Positions 1 through 9,173 are shown, counted from the stretch's first letter. The stretch is 46,235 nucleotides of DNA from Candidatus Omnitrophota bacterium (GCA_029567025.1 JAKQLT010000058.1:1-46235), one strand, 5' to 3'. The notes: generated from the sequence alone by a model not told the origin. Numbers and translations are program-made.

Positions 1-157
1 CATTTTTTAACACCACACACACACCGCCAATCCCAATATTTTCTGTATGCGTTAAAACCACATCTTTACCTCTAACAGAATCAATATGCATGACAATTAA
101 ACAAGGATATTTGACACGAGGAAATTTTCTACGATTAATGCCTTCCCAAGCAGACAT
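1..157 (-). CDS. PilZ-domain protein, C-terminus beyond window
   Basis: Partial gene of which only the first 52 codons are visible. It starts with ATG at 157 behind a strong AAGGAGG ribosome-binding site. The N-terminus reads MSAWEGINRRKFPRVKYPC. The segment RKFPR fits the RxxxR motif of PilZ domains, and about 28 residues later ENIGIGG occupies the position of the (D/N)xSxxG motif, with Gly in place of Ser. PilZ domains bind cyclic di-GMP, so this is probably a small c-di-GMP effector, but the altered second motif and missing C-terminus leave binding unproven. It follows ymdB on the same strand after 91 bp and may share its transcript. Confidence 0.65.
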   Translation of the reverse strand, partial: MSAWEGINRRKFPRVKYPCLIVMHIDSVRGKDVVLTHTENIGIGGVCVVLKN

Positions 158-248
158 AAAAACCTCCTTTTTAACGTATGATGAGACTATTATAATACAA
201 CTTTAAGAAAATCATACCAAAGATTTATGAAGATTCTAAACCAAAATT

Positions 249-1064
249 TTATTTCTGCGCCAACGCGTTTTGATCTTCTTTTTTAAAAGGAATCTGCATA
301 CGTTCAATAGATAAGGCCTTTCCTGTTTTTTCATCAATGCGGACTAAAATACCACAAAGCATAATATCGTCTTCCGCCACATTAAAAGGCGTCGGTAAAC
401 TCGTTAAAAACCGTTTGATAATATGTTCTTTATTTTGGCCGATCACAGAATCATAAGGGCCTGTCATCCCAACATCAGTAATATACGCCGTCCCTTGAGG
501 CAATATTTTTTCATCCGCTGTTTGAATATGCGTATGAGTGCCAAAAACCGCTGAAACGCGGCCATCGATAAAATAACCTAAAGCGACCTTTTCGCTTGTT
601 GCTTCAGCATGAAAATCAACGACAATAATCGATGTTTCTCGCCGAATAATATCAATAATCTTTTCTAATGTTCTAAATGGGCATTCCACCGCATAACGAA
701 TAAATACACGACCTAAGATATTCACAACGCCAACTTTTATACCGCTTTTTGTTGTAACAATCGTATATCCTTTGCCAACAACGCCCTCTGGAAAATTAGC
801 TGGCCTTAAAACACGATCATCTTCTTTTAAATAACTTTCTATATCTTTTTGATCCCAAGCATGATCGCCTAAAGTCAACACATCAGCGCCCATATGAAAA
901 AGATTTTTCGCAATCCGGCCGGTTAAACCTGAACCGCCCGCCGCATTTTCAGCGTTAACGACAACCAGATCAATGGCGAGATCTTTTTTTAATTTTTCAA
1001 CCAATCCGGCAATCGCATAGCGACCGGGCTTGCCAACCACATCTCCAATACAAAGAATATTCAT
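249..1064 (-). CDS. ymdB: YmdB-family metallophosphoesterase
   Basis: 271 aa, the usual length of the YmdB/TIGR00282 calcineurin-like phosphoesterases, which hydrolyse 2',3'- and 3',5'-cyclic nucleotides and in Bacillus influence RNase Y activity and biofilm formation. Metal-ligand blocks are seen in order: GDVVGKPGR near residue 7, NAENAAGG near 38, GDHAWDQ near 66, VDFHAEATSEK near 149 and GTHTHIQTAD near 175. The third block normally reads GNH; here it is GDH, a change at a metal-binding Asn. ATG at 1064 is preceded by AGGGG. The gene lies directly downstream of rny, the classic rny-ymdB pairing. Confidence 0.92.
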   Translation of the reverse strand: MNILCIGDVVGKPGRYAIAGLVEKLKKDLAIDLVVVNAENAAGGSGLTGRIAKNLFHMGADVLTLGDHAWDQKDIESYLKEDDRVLRPANFPEGVVGKGYTIVTTKSGIKVGVVNILGRVFIRYAVECPFRTLEKIIDIIRRETSIIVVDFHAEATSEKVALGYFIDGRVSAVFGTHTHIQTADEKILPQGTAYITDVGMTGPYDSVIGQNKEHIIKRFLTSLPTPFNVAEDDIMLCGILVRIDEKTGKALSIERMQIPFKKEDQNALAQK

Positions 1065-1132
1065 ATAAAAATCCCCTGTATAAAATTTAGCCTATAGCGT
1101 ATAAAAAAATTAATCAGTATCCGCTTTCTGTT

Positions 1133-2710
1133 TTATTTTGCTATTTCAATCGCGCGTTTCTCGCGCACCACAATCACTTTAATTTGTCCAGGATATTCCA
1201 TTTCTTCTTCGATTTTCTTTCTCATATCACGAGCCATCACAATGGCTTCATCATCATTGATATGTTCAGGATCAACCAAAACACGAATTTCGCGTCCAGC
1301 TTGCAACGCGTAAGATTTCGTAATTCCTTTAAACGAGTTTGCTATTTTTTCCAAATTTTCTAAACGTTTAATATAAGCATCCAATGTTTCCGCACGAGCG
1401 CCTGGTCGAGCCGCACTAATCGCATCAGCCGCGCAAACAAGCGCGCCATAAATAGAAGTCATTTCACGTTCTTCATGATGCGAGGCAATCGCGTTGACGA
1501 CTTCATCTTTTTCTCCATGTTTCTTAGCTAAATTCGCGCCCGCAATCGCATGCGTTCCTTCTTCGACATCTTGACTGATAACTTTTCCAATGTCATGCAA
1601 AAGCCCGGCGCGTGTGGCTATTTTCACATCCAAATTTAAATGTGTCGCAATAGCACCGCACAACATCGCCACTTCCTTAGAATGTTGTAAAGCATTCTGT
1701 CCATAACTGGTACGAAATTTAAGACGGCCTATCAGTTTAATCAATTCCGGATGAAGCCCGTGGACTTTAAGATCAAATGCGGCTTTTTCTCCTTCCTCTT
1801 TAATGGTAATATCCAAATCACGCTGAGCACGCTCAACAACCTCTTCAATCCGTCCCGGGTGAATACGTCCGTCGGAAATCAAATTTTCAAGCGCTAATTT
1901 CGCGACCTCCCGTCGATACATATCAAAACCTGAGATCGTGACCGCTTCTGGTGTATCATCAATAATAATATCAACGCCCGCTGCGGCTTCAAGCGCTCGA
2001 ATATTACGCCCCTCACGGCCAATAATACGACCTTTCATTTCATCATTGGGAAGAATAACCATTGTCACGGTTGAAGATGCCGTATGTTCCGATGCACAAC
2101 GCTGAATAGCTTGCGCTAAGACATATTGGGCTTTTTTATCAGAAACTTCTCGTATTTCCTCTTCGGCTTTACGAATGCGCGTAGCTTTTTCATGAACCAA
2201 ATCTTCTTCCAAGCGCGATAAAAGAAGTTTTTTCGCATCCTCTTCCGTCATGGAAGAAATGGTCTGCAATCGCTTTTTTTCCTCTTCAACTAAAACATTT
2301 AATTCTTGTGATTGCTTTTGCACCTTTTCTTCATTCTCATGTAACAATGCCAAACGGCCATTAATATCTTTCTCTTTCTTATCCAAAAGATCTAATCGGC
2401 GCTCAATATTTTCTTCTTTCTGCACAATGCGTTTTTCCGCTTGCGCCATTTTTTCTGTTTTATCCCGCGTCTCTTTTTCAAATTCTTCGCGCAATTTAAT
2501 CGCAAAATCTTTTCCTTGCAATTGCACTTCTTTACGCAATGTTTCCGCTTCTTTTTGAGCCAAATCAATTAAGCTTTTAGCTTTTTGTTGAGACTCTTTA
2601 AGTTGTTTATGTGCAAAAATCCATCTAAGAAAATATCCAGCAAAAAAAATGACAATAGCGGATACAGATAAAATAATGCTTTGAACATAAATGCTTGACC
2701 CCGAATCCAT
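1133..2710 (-). CDS. rny: Ribonuclease Y
   Basis: 525 aa endoribonuclease that starts bulk mRNA decay at the membrane. An N-terminal membrane helix (about residues 8-26) is followed by a long charged coiled coil (about 30-200). Next is a KH domain with GRIIGREGRNIRALE, and then an HD domain with HSKEVAMLC and LLHDIGKV. The start at 2710 (MDSGSSIY) is chosen because AGGAG lies just upstream and the membrane helix follows at once; a longer in-frame reading to 2752 adds an unlikely hydrophilic leader. Upstream is the 5-FCL gene, downstream ymdB. No zapA is found between 5-FCL and rny, where many bacteria carry it. Confidence 0.95.
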   Translation of the reverse strand: MDSGSSIYVQSIILSVSAIVIFFAGYFLRWIFAHKQLKESQQKAKSLIDLAQKEAETLRKEVQLQGKDFAIKLREEFEKETRDKTEKMAQAEKRIVQKEENIERRLDLLDKKEKDINGRLALLHENEEKVQKQSQELNVLVEEEKKRLQTISSMTEEDAKKLLLSRLEEDLVHEKATRIRKAEEEIREVSDKKAQYVLAQAIQRCASEHTASSTVTMVILPNDEMKGRIIGREGRNIRALEAAAGVDIIIDDTPEAVTISGFDMYRREVAKLALENLISDGRIHPGRIEEVVERAQRDLDITIKEEGEKAAFDLKVHGLHPELIKLIGRLKFRTSYGQNALQHSKEVAMLCGAIATHLNLDVKIATRAGLLHDIGKVISQDVEEGTHAIAGANLAKKHGEKDEVVNAIASHHEEREMTSIYGALVCAADAISAARPGARAETLDAYIKRLENLEKIANSFKGITKSYALQAGREIRVLVDPEHINDDEAIVMARDMRKKIEEEMEYPGQIKVIVVREKRAIEIAK

Positions 2711-2789
2711 ATATAACTCCTCTCTATGTAAGAAAAAACAATAGTGATTCACACTATGTTCGTATCATGATAAAAATTTAACCTGTTAT

Positions 2790-3365
2790 CTAATTACAGA
2801 TCACATCGGACACAGAAATATCATGTTTCTGTGTAAGAGGAAGGTCGTCCACGATTTGAAAATCAAAAGCCAAGCCAATGGTAGGAATCCGTGAAGGTAA
2901 GCGACTTAAAAAGCGGTCATAATAACCACCGCCTCGGCCTAAACGACGATTCTGCCGATCAAAAAGAATGCCCGGAACAATCGCAAGATCAATATCGCGA
3001 CAATTAATCTCAGCCGCTTTATTCTTCTTAGGTTGAAGAATAGAAAACGGCCCTTGCTCAAGGTCTGTGTTTAAGTTTTCTACCAAGGTAGGAATAATCG
3101 CCTTTGAATATTTAATAATTCTCGGCAATCCGATTCTTTTTCCTAATTTTTGTGCTTGTCGTATCATTTCAAACGTATCGACTTCCCCATCAAAAGATGC
3201 GTAAAACAAAATAATTGCAGCGCTTTTGAATTCTCGTGTTGTAAAGAGCTTCTGTTGAATCACGCGGCTCTTTTCTAATCGATCGTCCTCCTTCTGATTT
3301 CTTAAAAGCGTTAAAGCTTTTTGTCTTAAAGATTCTTTTGTTTCTCGTTGTTTCCCTAAATTCAT
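2790..3365 (-). CDS. 5-formyltetrahydrofolate cyclo-ligase family protein
   Basis: 191 aa from the ATG at 3365. The family converts 5-formyl-THF to 5,10-methenyl-THF using ATP. Visible signatures are the basic N-terminus KESLRQKAL, FYASFDGEVDTFEMI, GKRIGLPRI, and the C-terminal nucleotide-binding stretch PGILFDRQNRRLGRGGGYYDRFL. A longer reading from a TTG at 3407 exists but overlaps a promoter-like stretch and has no Shine-Dalgarno. A possible -10 (TAATAT) only about 12 nt before the ATG suggests a very short leader. The 6S RNA-rarA-5-FCL-rny order matches a neighbourhood known around 6S RNA in many bacteria. Confidence 0.9.
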   Translation of the reverse strand: MNLGKQRETKESLRQKALTLLRNQKEDDRLEKSRVIQQKLFTTREFKSAAIILFYASFDGEVDTFEMIRQAQKLGKRIGLPRIIKYSKAIIPTLVENLNTDLEQGPFSILQPKKNKAAEINCRDIDLAIVPGILFDRQNRRLGRGGGYYDRFLSRLPSRIPTIGLAFDFQIVDDLPLTQKHDISVSDVICN

Positions 3366-3448
3366 TGATGACGTTATATTATCATTCTTATAATAAATTA
3401 ACAACAAAAAATATTAAACACCCCAACTTATTACTTTGAAAAACGCCT

Positions 3449-4789
3449 TTATTTCTTACGCTCTTTCATTCTCTCTTTGATCTTTTTTTCATATCCGATA
3501 TCTGTCGGCTCATAATAAGTCGCTTTAACGGATAAATAATCTTGTTTCACATAATGACCTTCATAATCATGCGCGTATTTATAATCTTTTTGATGACCTA
3601 ATTGTTTAGCTCCAGGATAAGATGCGTCTTTTAAATGAACAGGCACTTCTTGCATTTTATTATTGCGAACATCATCCAACGCTTTGTCAATACCTAAATA
3701 TGCCGCATTCGATTTTGGCGCACAGGCAACATACACAGCCGCTTGCGCTAAAGGAATTCGCGCTTCTGGAAGGCCGATAAACTCTGAAACTCCTAAAGCT
3801 GCATTTGCTAACACCAGAGCTTGCGGATCAGCTAATCCCACGTCTTCTGCCGCGCAAATACAAATGCGTCGGGCAATAAACCGCGGATCCTCACCCGCAT
3901 AAATCATTTTGGCCATCCAATACAAAGCGGCATCCGGATCCGAGCCTCGCATGGATTTGATAAAAGCAGACGCCGTATCATAATGCGCATCGCCATCACG
4001 ATCATACACCACTTGTTTCTTTTGTATCGACTCTTGCGCCACAAAAAGAGTAAAACAGATTTCTCCTGATGATGACGTCGGCGTTGTGCGGCATCCGATT
4101 TCAAGCGCGTTTAAAGCCCGCCGCGCATCGCCATCGCATATCTCTGATAAAAATTCTAAAGCGTTTTGTTCTATTTTAATATTTAATCCTCCCAATCCTT
4201 TTTCTTTATCGTCAAGCGCGCGCTGTAAAATCATCATAATATCTCGAGCTTCTAATGATTTTAATTCAAAAACAAGCGAACGGGAAATTAAAGGGCTAAT
4301 CAAAGAGAAAAACGGATTAAAAACAGTAGCGCCAATTAAAATCAAATAGCCTTCTTCCAAATCCGGCATCAAAACATCTTGTTGCGCCTTATTAAACCGA
4401 TGAATTTCATCAATAAAAAGAATAGTTTTACGATTCGTTGTTATTTTCCGCTGTTGACTCGCCACAATAATACGTCTTAAATCATCGACATTAGAAGAAA
4501 CAGCATTAATGCTTTCGAAATAACTCTTTGTTTTATGACTGATGCATCGCGCGAGCGTTGTCTTGCCGCAACCCGGCGGGCCATACAAAATTACAGAACT
4601 CATTCGGTCGGATTCAATAGCACGTGTCAGCAATTTTCCTTCGCCTAAAATATGTCTTTGACCAACATAATCTTTAAGCTCTTGAGGACGCATGCGCACG
4701 CTTAAAGGAGCGTCTTTTAATCGAGCCACTTCTTCTTGAGAGGAAAAAAGTGTTTCAGATTGAGAGGGGGAGTGTGATTTCTTTTTCAT
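3449..4789 (-). CDS. rarA: Replication-associated recombination protein A (AAA+ ATPase)
   Basis: 446 aa clamp-loader-like ATPase of the RarA/MgsA/WRNIP1 family, acting at stalled replication forks. Walker A is LYGPPGCGKTT near residue 70 and Walker B is TILFIDEIHRFNKAQQD near 120. A sensor-1 region follows (GATVFNPFFSLISPLISR), and the C-terminal tetramerisation region contains SAFIKSMRGSDPDAALYW and ARRICICAAEDVGLADP, both diagnostic for RarA. There is no clear Shine-Dalgarno; the gene starts 23 bp downstream of the 6S RNA and could be translated from a 6S read-through transcript. Confidence 0.95.
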   Translation of the reverse strand: MKKKSHSPSQSETLFSSQEEVARLKDAPLSVRMRPQELKDYVGQRHILGEGKLLTRAIESDRMSSVILYGPPGCGKTTLARCISHKTKSYFESINAVSSNVDDLRRIIVASQQRKITTNRKTILFIDEIHRFNKAQQDVLMPDLEEGYLILIGATVFNPFFSLISPLISRSLVFELKSLEARDIMMILQRALDDKEKGLGGLNIKIEQNALEFLSEICDGDARRALNALEIGCRTTPTSSSGEICFTLFVAQESIQKKQVVYDRDGDAHYDTASAFIKSMRGSDPDAALYWMAKMIYAGEDPRFIARRICICAAEDVGLADPQALVLANAALGVSEFIGLPEARIPLAQAAVYVACAPKSNAAYLGIDKALDDVRNNKMQEVPVHLKDASYPGAKQLGHQKDYKYAHDYEGHYVKQDYLSVKATYYEPTDIGYEKKIKERMKERKK

Positions 4790-4811
4790 GAAAAAAATTT
4801 TGAAATAAAAA

Positions 4812-4964
4812 TCCCCCGCTTATGCCGTTGAGAAATATAAAAGTGAACCTGTTAAACAGGTGGGGACATCTCTAAAGTCCCGATGGGTTTTTTAGAAGTT
4901 AAGCCCCCTTATAAAAAGTGTTGGTTCTTTTTATTTTTTTCCCTCACGCACACAGCAGGGGAAT
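4812..4964 (-). ncRNA. ssrS: 6S RNA
   Basis: Gap of about 230 bp between pheT and rarA that holds no ORF. The minus-strand transcript has complementary ends (UCCCCUGC at the 5' side against GCGGGGGA at the 3' side). The 5' strand continues as UGUGUGCGUGAGGG and the 3' strand contains CUCAACGGCAU, which resembles the 3' side of 6S RNA. Internal helices include CCUGUU/AACAGG and CGGGAC/GUCCCC, so the whole folds as a long rod with a central open region, followed by a U-rich tail. 6S RNA mimics an open promoter and binds the housekeeping RNA polymerase holoenzyme. Position next to rarA and 5-FCL is a strong contextual clue. Ends are approximate. Confidence 0.72.
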
Positions 4965-5020
4965 TATCATCAAAGATCAAAAAAATCTCATAACATCTAT
5001 TTATTATTATAACAGAAAAA

Positions 5021-7051
5021 TTATCTTTTAATAGCGTTTAATCGTTCCACTAACGCCCGATTAATGGCTTCATGAATAACGCTCACTTCGCTTTCCGTTA
5101 ATGTTTTAGCGCGGGATTGATAAGTAAGAGAAAAAATAATGCCCCGATAACCTTCGGGAATTTTGTCGCCACAATATTCTTCTTTAAAAATAATTTGAGC
5201 TAAAATATCTTGGCCATATTCGAATGCAATTTTTTTAACCTCATCAAAAGAAATACTTTTTGGGATCGCTAAACTAATGTCATAAATAATCGCGGGATAA
5301 TCGCAAAGCGGTATAAATTTTTCTTGGGCCGACATCTCAATATAAAGCGGCTCTAAACATATTTCGGCATAAAACACAGAATTTTGTTTAATATCCCAGC
5401 GTTGTAAAACTTCTAAATCCACTTTTCCTAAATAACCTATTTTTTGAGAACCGCAATAAATATCGGACTGAATGCCTTTTTGTAAAAAAGATTTTTCAGA
5501 AATTTTAAAAATAATATTCTTAATACCTAAACGATCAAAGGCCTGTTCCAGCGCACCTTTAAGATCGTAAAAATTAACATCTTCTTTCTTAAGCTGGCGC
5601 CAATCCGACGATCTTTTGCCTGTCAAAACAAGAGCCAATGTGTCTTTTTCCTCCTGCAAACCATATATTTTTCCAATCTCAAACAACCGTAAATCTTTTT
5701 CATTCTTATTCATATTGGATAAAACAACAGCCAAAAGACTCGGCAACAACGACGGACGCATAATTTCCTGCTCTTGACTTAAAGGATTTAAAACGCGAAT
5801 AGGCGCCAAATCTTTTTGCTGAAAACATTCAAGCGATTTTTCACTCACCATCGCATAAGTCACGACTTCATTAAATCCTTGCGCAATAAAAAATTCGCGC
5901 ATATTTTCTCGTCGTTGTCTTTTAGTATACTCAGGAATATTTATCACCTTGACAGTTGGCAAGCTCGATGGAATATGCTGATATCCATAAATACGCGCGA
6001 TTTCCTCCATAATATCAACAGAAGATTTAATATCTTCACGAAAAGACGGCGGTGTTACCTTTAAAACATTCTGCGGTAATACGCAAACAATACACTCTAA
6101 TTTTTTTAAAATTGCCACACAATCTTGTTGCGTGATACAAGCGCCCAAAAAATGATTAATCTCTTTCAAAGAAATTTTTAAAGAATGCGCTGTTTTTTTC
6201 CGTCGTAACACACAAGAATCACTATAAGAAACAATCTGCCCGCCGGTTAATTCCACAATAAGATTTACAGCCCTTTGAGAAGTTTTTTTAACAGTTGTAA
6301 AATCAAGACCACGCTCAAAACGATAAGACGAATCTGTGGATAGTCCTAACTGCCTCGAAGCTCGTCGGATAAGAATCGGATCAAAAAACGCGCTTTCCAA
6401 AAGAATATTTTTTGTTTCAGGTGTCACCTCTGTTGCTTTTCCGCCCATAATACCGGCGATCGCAACAGGTTTTTCTTGATCCGCAATCACTAAAATTGAC
6501 TCATCAAGCTTGCGCGTGACATTATCAATCGTAACGATTGTTTCATTTTTTCTCGCCCGTCGCACAATAATCTTATGACCGCACAATTTATCATAATCAA
6601 ACGCATGCAATGGCTGGCCGTATTCCATCATACAAAAATTCGTAATATCGACAATATTACTAATCGGACGCAACCCCACAAATTCCAAATGCTGTTGCAT
6701 AGATTTTGCTGACGGACCAACAGCAACATGATCAATAACAGCACCTATATAACGGCTACAGCCTTTTTCATCTTCAATAGAAATAGAGCAACGCTTTTGA
6801 GGAAATTTTATGTTCGCCATTCGCGGATATTGTAATTTTTTATTAAAAATCGCTGACACTTCACGCGCAATGCCTAACATATTTAAACAATCCGGACGAT
6901 TTGGCGTCACTTCAATCTCAAAAATCGTATCGCCCTTGATCGTTGCCACAGATTCCACTTCTAATCCTGCCATTGTGAGCTTATCAGACAGCTCTTTCGC
7001 CGAACAAGAAATAGCCACATATTCTTTTAGCCAATTAAAACTAATCTTCAT
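5021..7051 (-). CDS. pheT: Phenylalanyl-tRNA synthetase beta subunit, short form
   Basis: 676 aa, about 120 shorter than the usual ~795. It begins typically (MKISFNWLKEYV ... MAGLEVESV) but jumps directly to FEIEVTPNRPDCLNMLGIARE. The EMAP/OB-fold tRNA-binding domain (B2) that normally sits between these blocks is therefore absent. The B3/B4 domain (VDITNFCMMEYGQPLHAFD, GIMGG, ILLESAFFDP), the B5 domain, the catalytic-like B6/B7 core (FNEVVTYAMVSEK, NPLSQEQEIMRPSLLPSLL) and the C-terminal ferredoxin-fold anticodon-binding domain (DYPAIIYDISLAIP) are present. It charges tRNA-Phe as an alpha2-beta2 enzyme with pheS, 12 bp upstream. Confidence 0.95.
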   Translation of the reverse strand: MKISFNWLKEYVAISCSAKELSDKLTMAGLEVESVATIKGDTIFEIEVTPNRPDCLNMLGIAREVSAIFNKKLQYPRMANIKFPQKRCSISIEDEKGCSRYIGAVIDHVAVGPSAKSMQQHLEFVGLRPISNIVDITNFCMMEYGQPLHAFDYDKLCGHKIIVRRARKNETIVTIDNVTRKLDESILVIADQEKPVAIAGIMGGKATEVTPETKNILLESAFFDPILIRRASRQLGLSTDSSYRFERGLDFTTVKKTSQRAVNLIVELTGGQIVSYSDSCVLRRKKTAHSLKISLKEINHFLGACITQQDCVAILKKLECIVCVLPQNVLKVTPPSFREDIKSSVDIMEEIARIYGYQHIPSSLPTVKVINIPEYTKRQRRENMREFFIAQGFNEVVTYAMVSEKSLECFQQKDLAPIRVLNPLSQEQEIMRPSLLPSLLAVVLSNMNKNEKDLRLFEIGKIYGLQEEKDTLALVLTGKRSSDWRQLKKEDVNFYDLKGALEQAFDRLGIKNIIFKISEKSFLQKGIQSDIYCGSQKIGYLGKVDLEVLQRWDIKQNSVFYAEICLEPLYIEMSAQEKFIPLCDYPAIIYDISLAIPKSISFDEVKKIAFEYGQDILAQIIFKEEYCGDKIPEGYRGIIFSLTYQSRAKTLTESEVSVIHEAINRALVERLNAIKR

Positions 7052-7063
7052 AAGAGATTCTTT

Positions 7064-8071
7064 TTAAAATTGTTTTAAAAAACGATTATCATTTTCAAAA
7101 AATGTCCGTATATCATTAATGCCATATTTTAACATCGCGATGCGTTCAACGCCCATACCAAAAGCCAAACCCGTATAACGTCCTTTCGGGTATCCAACGG
7201 CCTTAAAGACATTCGGATGCACCATACCGCAACCCATGATCTCTAACCATTTTTTCTTACCGTGTGTCCAAGAAATATCCACCTCCGCCGACGGTTCAGT
7301 AAACGGAAAAAAATGCGGACGAAAACGCATAAGGGTTTGAGCGCCAAAAAATCTTTTACAAAAAACCTCCAACAATCCTTTCAAATCAGAAAATTTCACA
7401 TCACGGTCCACCAAAAGCCCTTCTATTTGATGAAACATAAACGAATGACTTGCATCAACTGCATCCGGACGATAAACTTTTCCAGGCACTAAAACAGCCA
7501 TCGGCGGTTTATATTGTTTCATCACACGAATTTGCACCGGAGAAGTCTGACTGCGTAATAATAAATTTTTATTTTTTTGAGTAGGATCTTTTTTACCCAC
7601 ATAAAAAGTATCAAAACCATCGCGCGAAGGATGATCTGGGGGAATATTAAGCGCGTCAAAATTATTAAATTCCGACTCAATTTCAGGCCCTTCATAAACC
7701 ACAAAACCTAATTTCTGAAATAACGCGCAAATATCATCAATCGTGCGCGTCAGAAGATGTTTATGGCCTAAAGATTGATAAACACCAGGAATCGTAATAT
7801 CAACCTGATCCTTTATTCCTTGAGAAGAAAATGAAATATCCTTTTGTTTTTTTTCTAAAAGGACCTGCAAATAAATTTTAAACTCATTCGCACCTTTACC
7901 GATCAAAGGTTTTTCTTCAGAGGATGCTTGCGATAACGAAGCATAAATCTGCTGAAGAATCCCTTTTTTTCCTAAATATTTAATACGAAAAGATTCTAAT
8001 TCTTGAGAATTACGAATTCCCTTAGATTCTTCGGTGGCCTGATTTTGTAATTCTTCAAAATTCCACGACAT
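7064..8071 (-). CDS. pheS: Phenylalanyl-tRNA synthetase alpha subunit
   Basis: 335 aa, standard length. An N-terminal coiled coil precedes the class II catalytic core: GHKHLLTRTIDDIC (motif 1 region), NFDALNIPPDHPSRDGFDTFY, RSQTSPVQIRVM, VYRPDAVDASHSFMFHQIEGLLVD (motif 2 area), FPFTEPSAEVDI, and GLAFGMGVERIAMLKYGI (motif 3). These motifs are diagnostic. It starts at 8071 behind AAGGAG and has its own promoter at 8107-8135, so pheS-pheT, and possibly the 6S RNA and rarA behind them, form one transcription unit. Confidence 0.97.
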   Translation of the reverse strand: MSWNFEELQNQATEESKGIRNSQELESFRIKYLGKKGILQQIYASLSQASSEEKPLIGKGANEFKIYLQVLLEKKQKDISFSSQGIKDQVDITIPGVYQSLGHKHLLTRTIDDICALFQKLGFVVYEGPEIESEFNNFDALNIPPDHPSRDGFDTFYVGKKDPTQKNKNLLLRSQTSPVQIRVMKQYKPPMAVLVPGKVYRPDAVDASHSFMFHQIEGLLVDRDVKFSDLKGLLEVFCKRFFGAQTLMRFRPHFFPFTEPSAEVDISWTHGKKKWLEIMGCGMVHPNVFKAVGYPKGRYTGLAFGMGVERIAMLKYGINDIRTFFENDNRFLKQF

Positions 8072-8106
8072 AAAAATATCTTCTCCTTAAGATAGCTGAG
8101 AGTCGC

Positions 8107-8135
8107 ATTATAACATCAAAAATTTTTATATTCAA
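8107..8135 (-). promoter_or_regulatory. Promoter of pheST
   Basis: On the minus strand TTGAAT (8135-8130), a 17-bp spacer, and TATAAT (8112-8107), a near-perfect vegetative promoter. Transcription would begin about 30 nt before pheS. Confidence 0.65.
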
Positions 8136-8143
8136 AGACTAAA

Positions 8144-9115
8144 CTAAAAAGCCTTTCTAAATAATTTTCTTCGAAAAAAAAGTCCGTGTATTTGTTCTAA
8201 AGAAACGCCGCGTGAAAAAATAAGCACCTCATCATCCGGGTAAAGCCGTGTCTCGCCTTTCACTAAAAAAACCTGTTGATTGCGCTTAACAGCACCGAAA
8301 AAACAATGCGCTGGAATGTCCAAATCCTTAATAAACGTTTTAGTTGCTAAAGCGCCTTTTTGAACAACAACTTTTGTGATATTCACATCAGATGAAAAAT
8401 ATTTCTTAACAGCTAAGCATTCTTCAGCTTCATCAGAACATTGAAAAGCATTACCAACAAAATCATTTTGAAAAATAATAAGATCCGCGCCTGTTGTATT
8501 ATCCATCATTCTTTTTTCCTCTCCGGCAATAAGAAGAATCGTCATTTTAACACCAAGTTGCTTAGCCAAAAAAATATGCGCCGCACAATCATCTCTAAGA
8601 GAGCAGGCTATTGCAATAAAAACATCCGTCGATATAATACCGTTTTTGATAAAAACATCTTTTAACTTTTTATCATTTTCACTGTCAACAGCGTCAAGCC
8701 ACGTCACATTTTTATTTAAATTTCGTAATGTTTCGACGATATATGGCGCGATCTTCTCAGAACCCACAATCATAATATTATGATATTTTTCAGGCGCAGG
8801 GTTAATAAAAGTAATGAATTCCGCAATAGATTCCGACGGTAAAAGAACATAAATAATATCGTTTTTTTCCATCACAGTATCGCCTTGAGGAATGATCGCT
8901 TGCCCGTCACGAATCAAAATCACAATGGAAAACGGCCAAGGAAAATCCGCATCGGTAAAATCAACAATACGGGATCTAAAAATAGGAGAATGTTCTGTAA
9001 TCTCAAAACGCCTTAAAAGTATTTTTCCGCTAAAAAATCCGCCAACAGGAAAACAGCCGGGCTGATCCATAGCCTGAATAATACGCTTTGTCACTAAATT
9101 GAAATCATTGCTCAT
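8144..9115 (-). CDS. TrkA-like potassium-uptake regulator missing its first RCK-N domain
   Basis: 323 aa. The order is an RCK_C-like segment (about residues 30-105, GDTVMEKNDIIYVLLP), a nucleotide-binding-like RCK_N segment (about 112-225, starting IMIVGSEKIAPYIVETL), then a second RCK_C (about 240-318, KGETRLYPDDEVLIFSRG). A standard TrkA has N-C-N-C; this protein begins with the linker just before the first C domain, so the first NAD-binding domain is lost. The remaining nucleotide motif is weak (GSEKIA rather than GxGxxG). It starts about 20 bp after the terminator of the rplT operon, so the 5' part may have been deleted or may lie elsewhere. A cytosolic gating subunit for a K+ transporter is likely; function is uncertain. 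Confidence 0.7.
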   Translation of the reverse strand: MSNDFNLVTKRIIQAMDQPGCFPVGGFFSGKILLRRFEITEHSPIFRSRIVDFTDADFPWPFSIVILIRDGQAIIPQGDTVMEKNDIIYVLLPSESIAEFITFINPAPEKYHNIMIVGSEKIAPYIVETLRNLNKNVTWLDAVDSENDKKLKDVFIKNGIISTDVFIAIACSLRDDCAAHIFLAKQLGVKMTILLIAGEEKRMMDNTTGADLIIFQNDFVGNAFQCSDEAEECLAVKKYFSSDVNITKVVVQKGALATKTFIKDLDIPAHCFFGAVKRNQQVFLVKGETRLYPDDEVLIFSRGVSLEQIHGLFFRRKLFRKAF

Positions 9116-9135
9116 AACTGTTAACCATATTCTTT

Positions 9136-9173
9136 CAAAAAATGAGGCTCTTCTTGTTTAAAAGAAAGAGCCT
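9136..9173 (-). terminator. Intrinsic terminator after rplT
   Basis: On the minus strand AGGCTCTT pairs with AAGAGCCT around a short loop and is followed by CATTTTTT. It closes the thrS-infC-rpmI-rplT unit. Confidence 0.8.
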
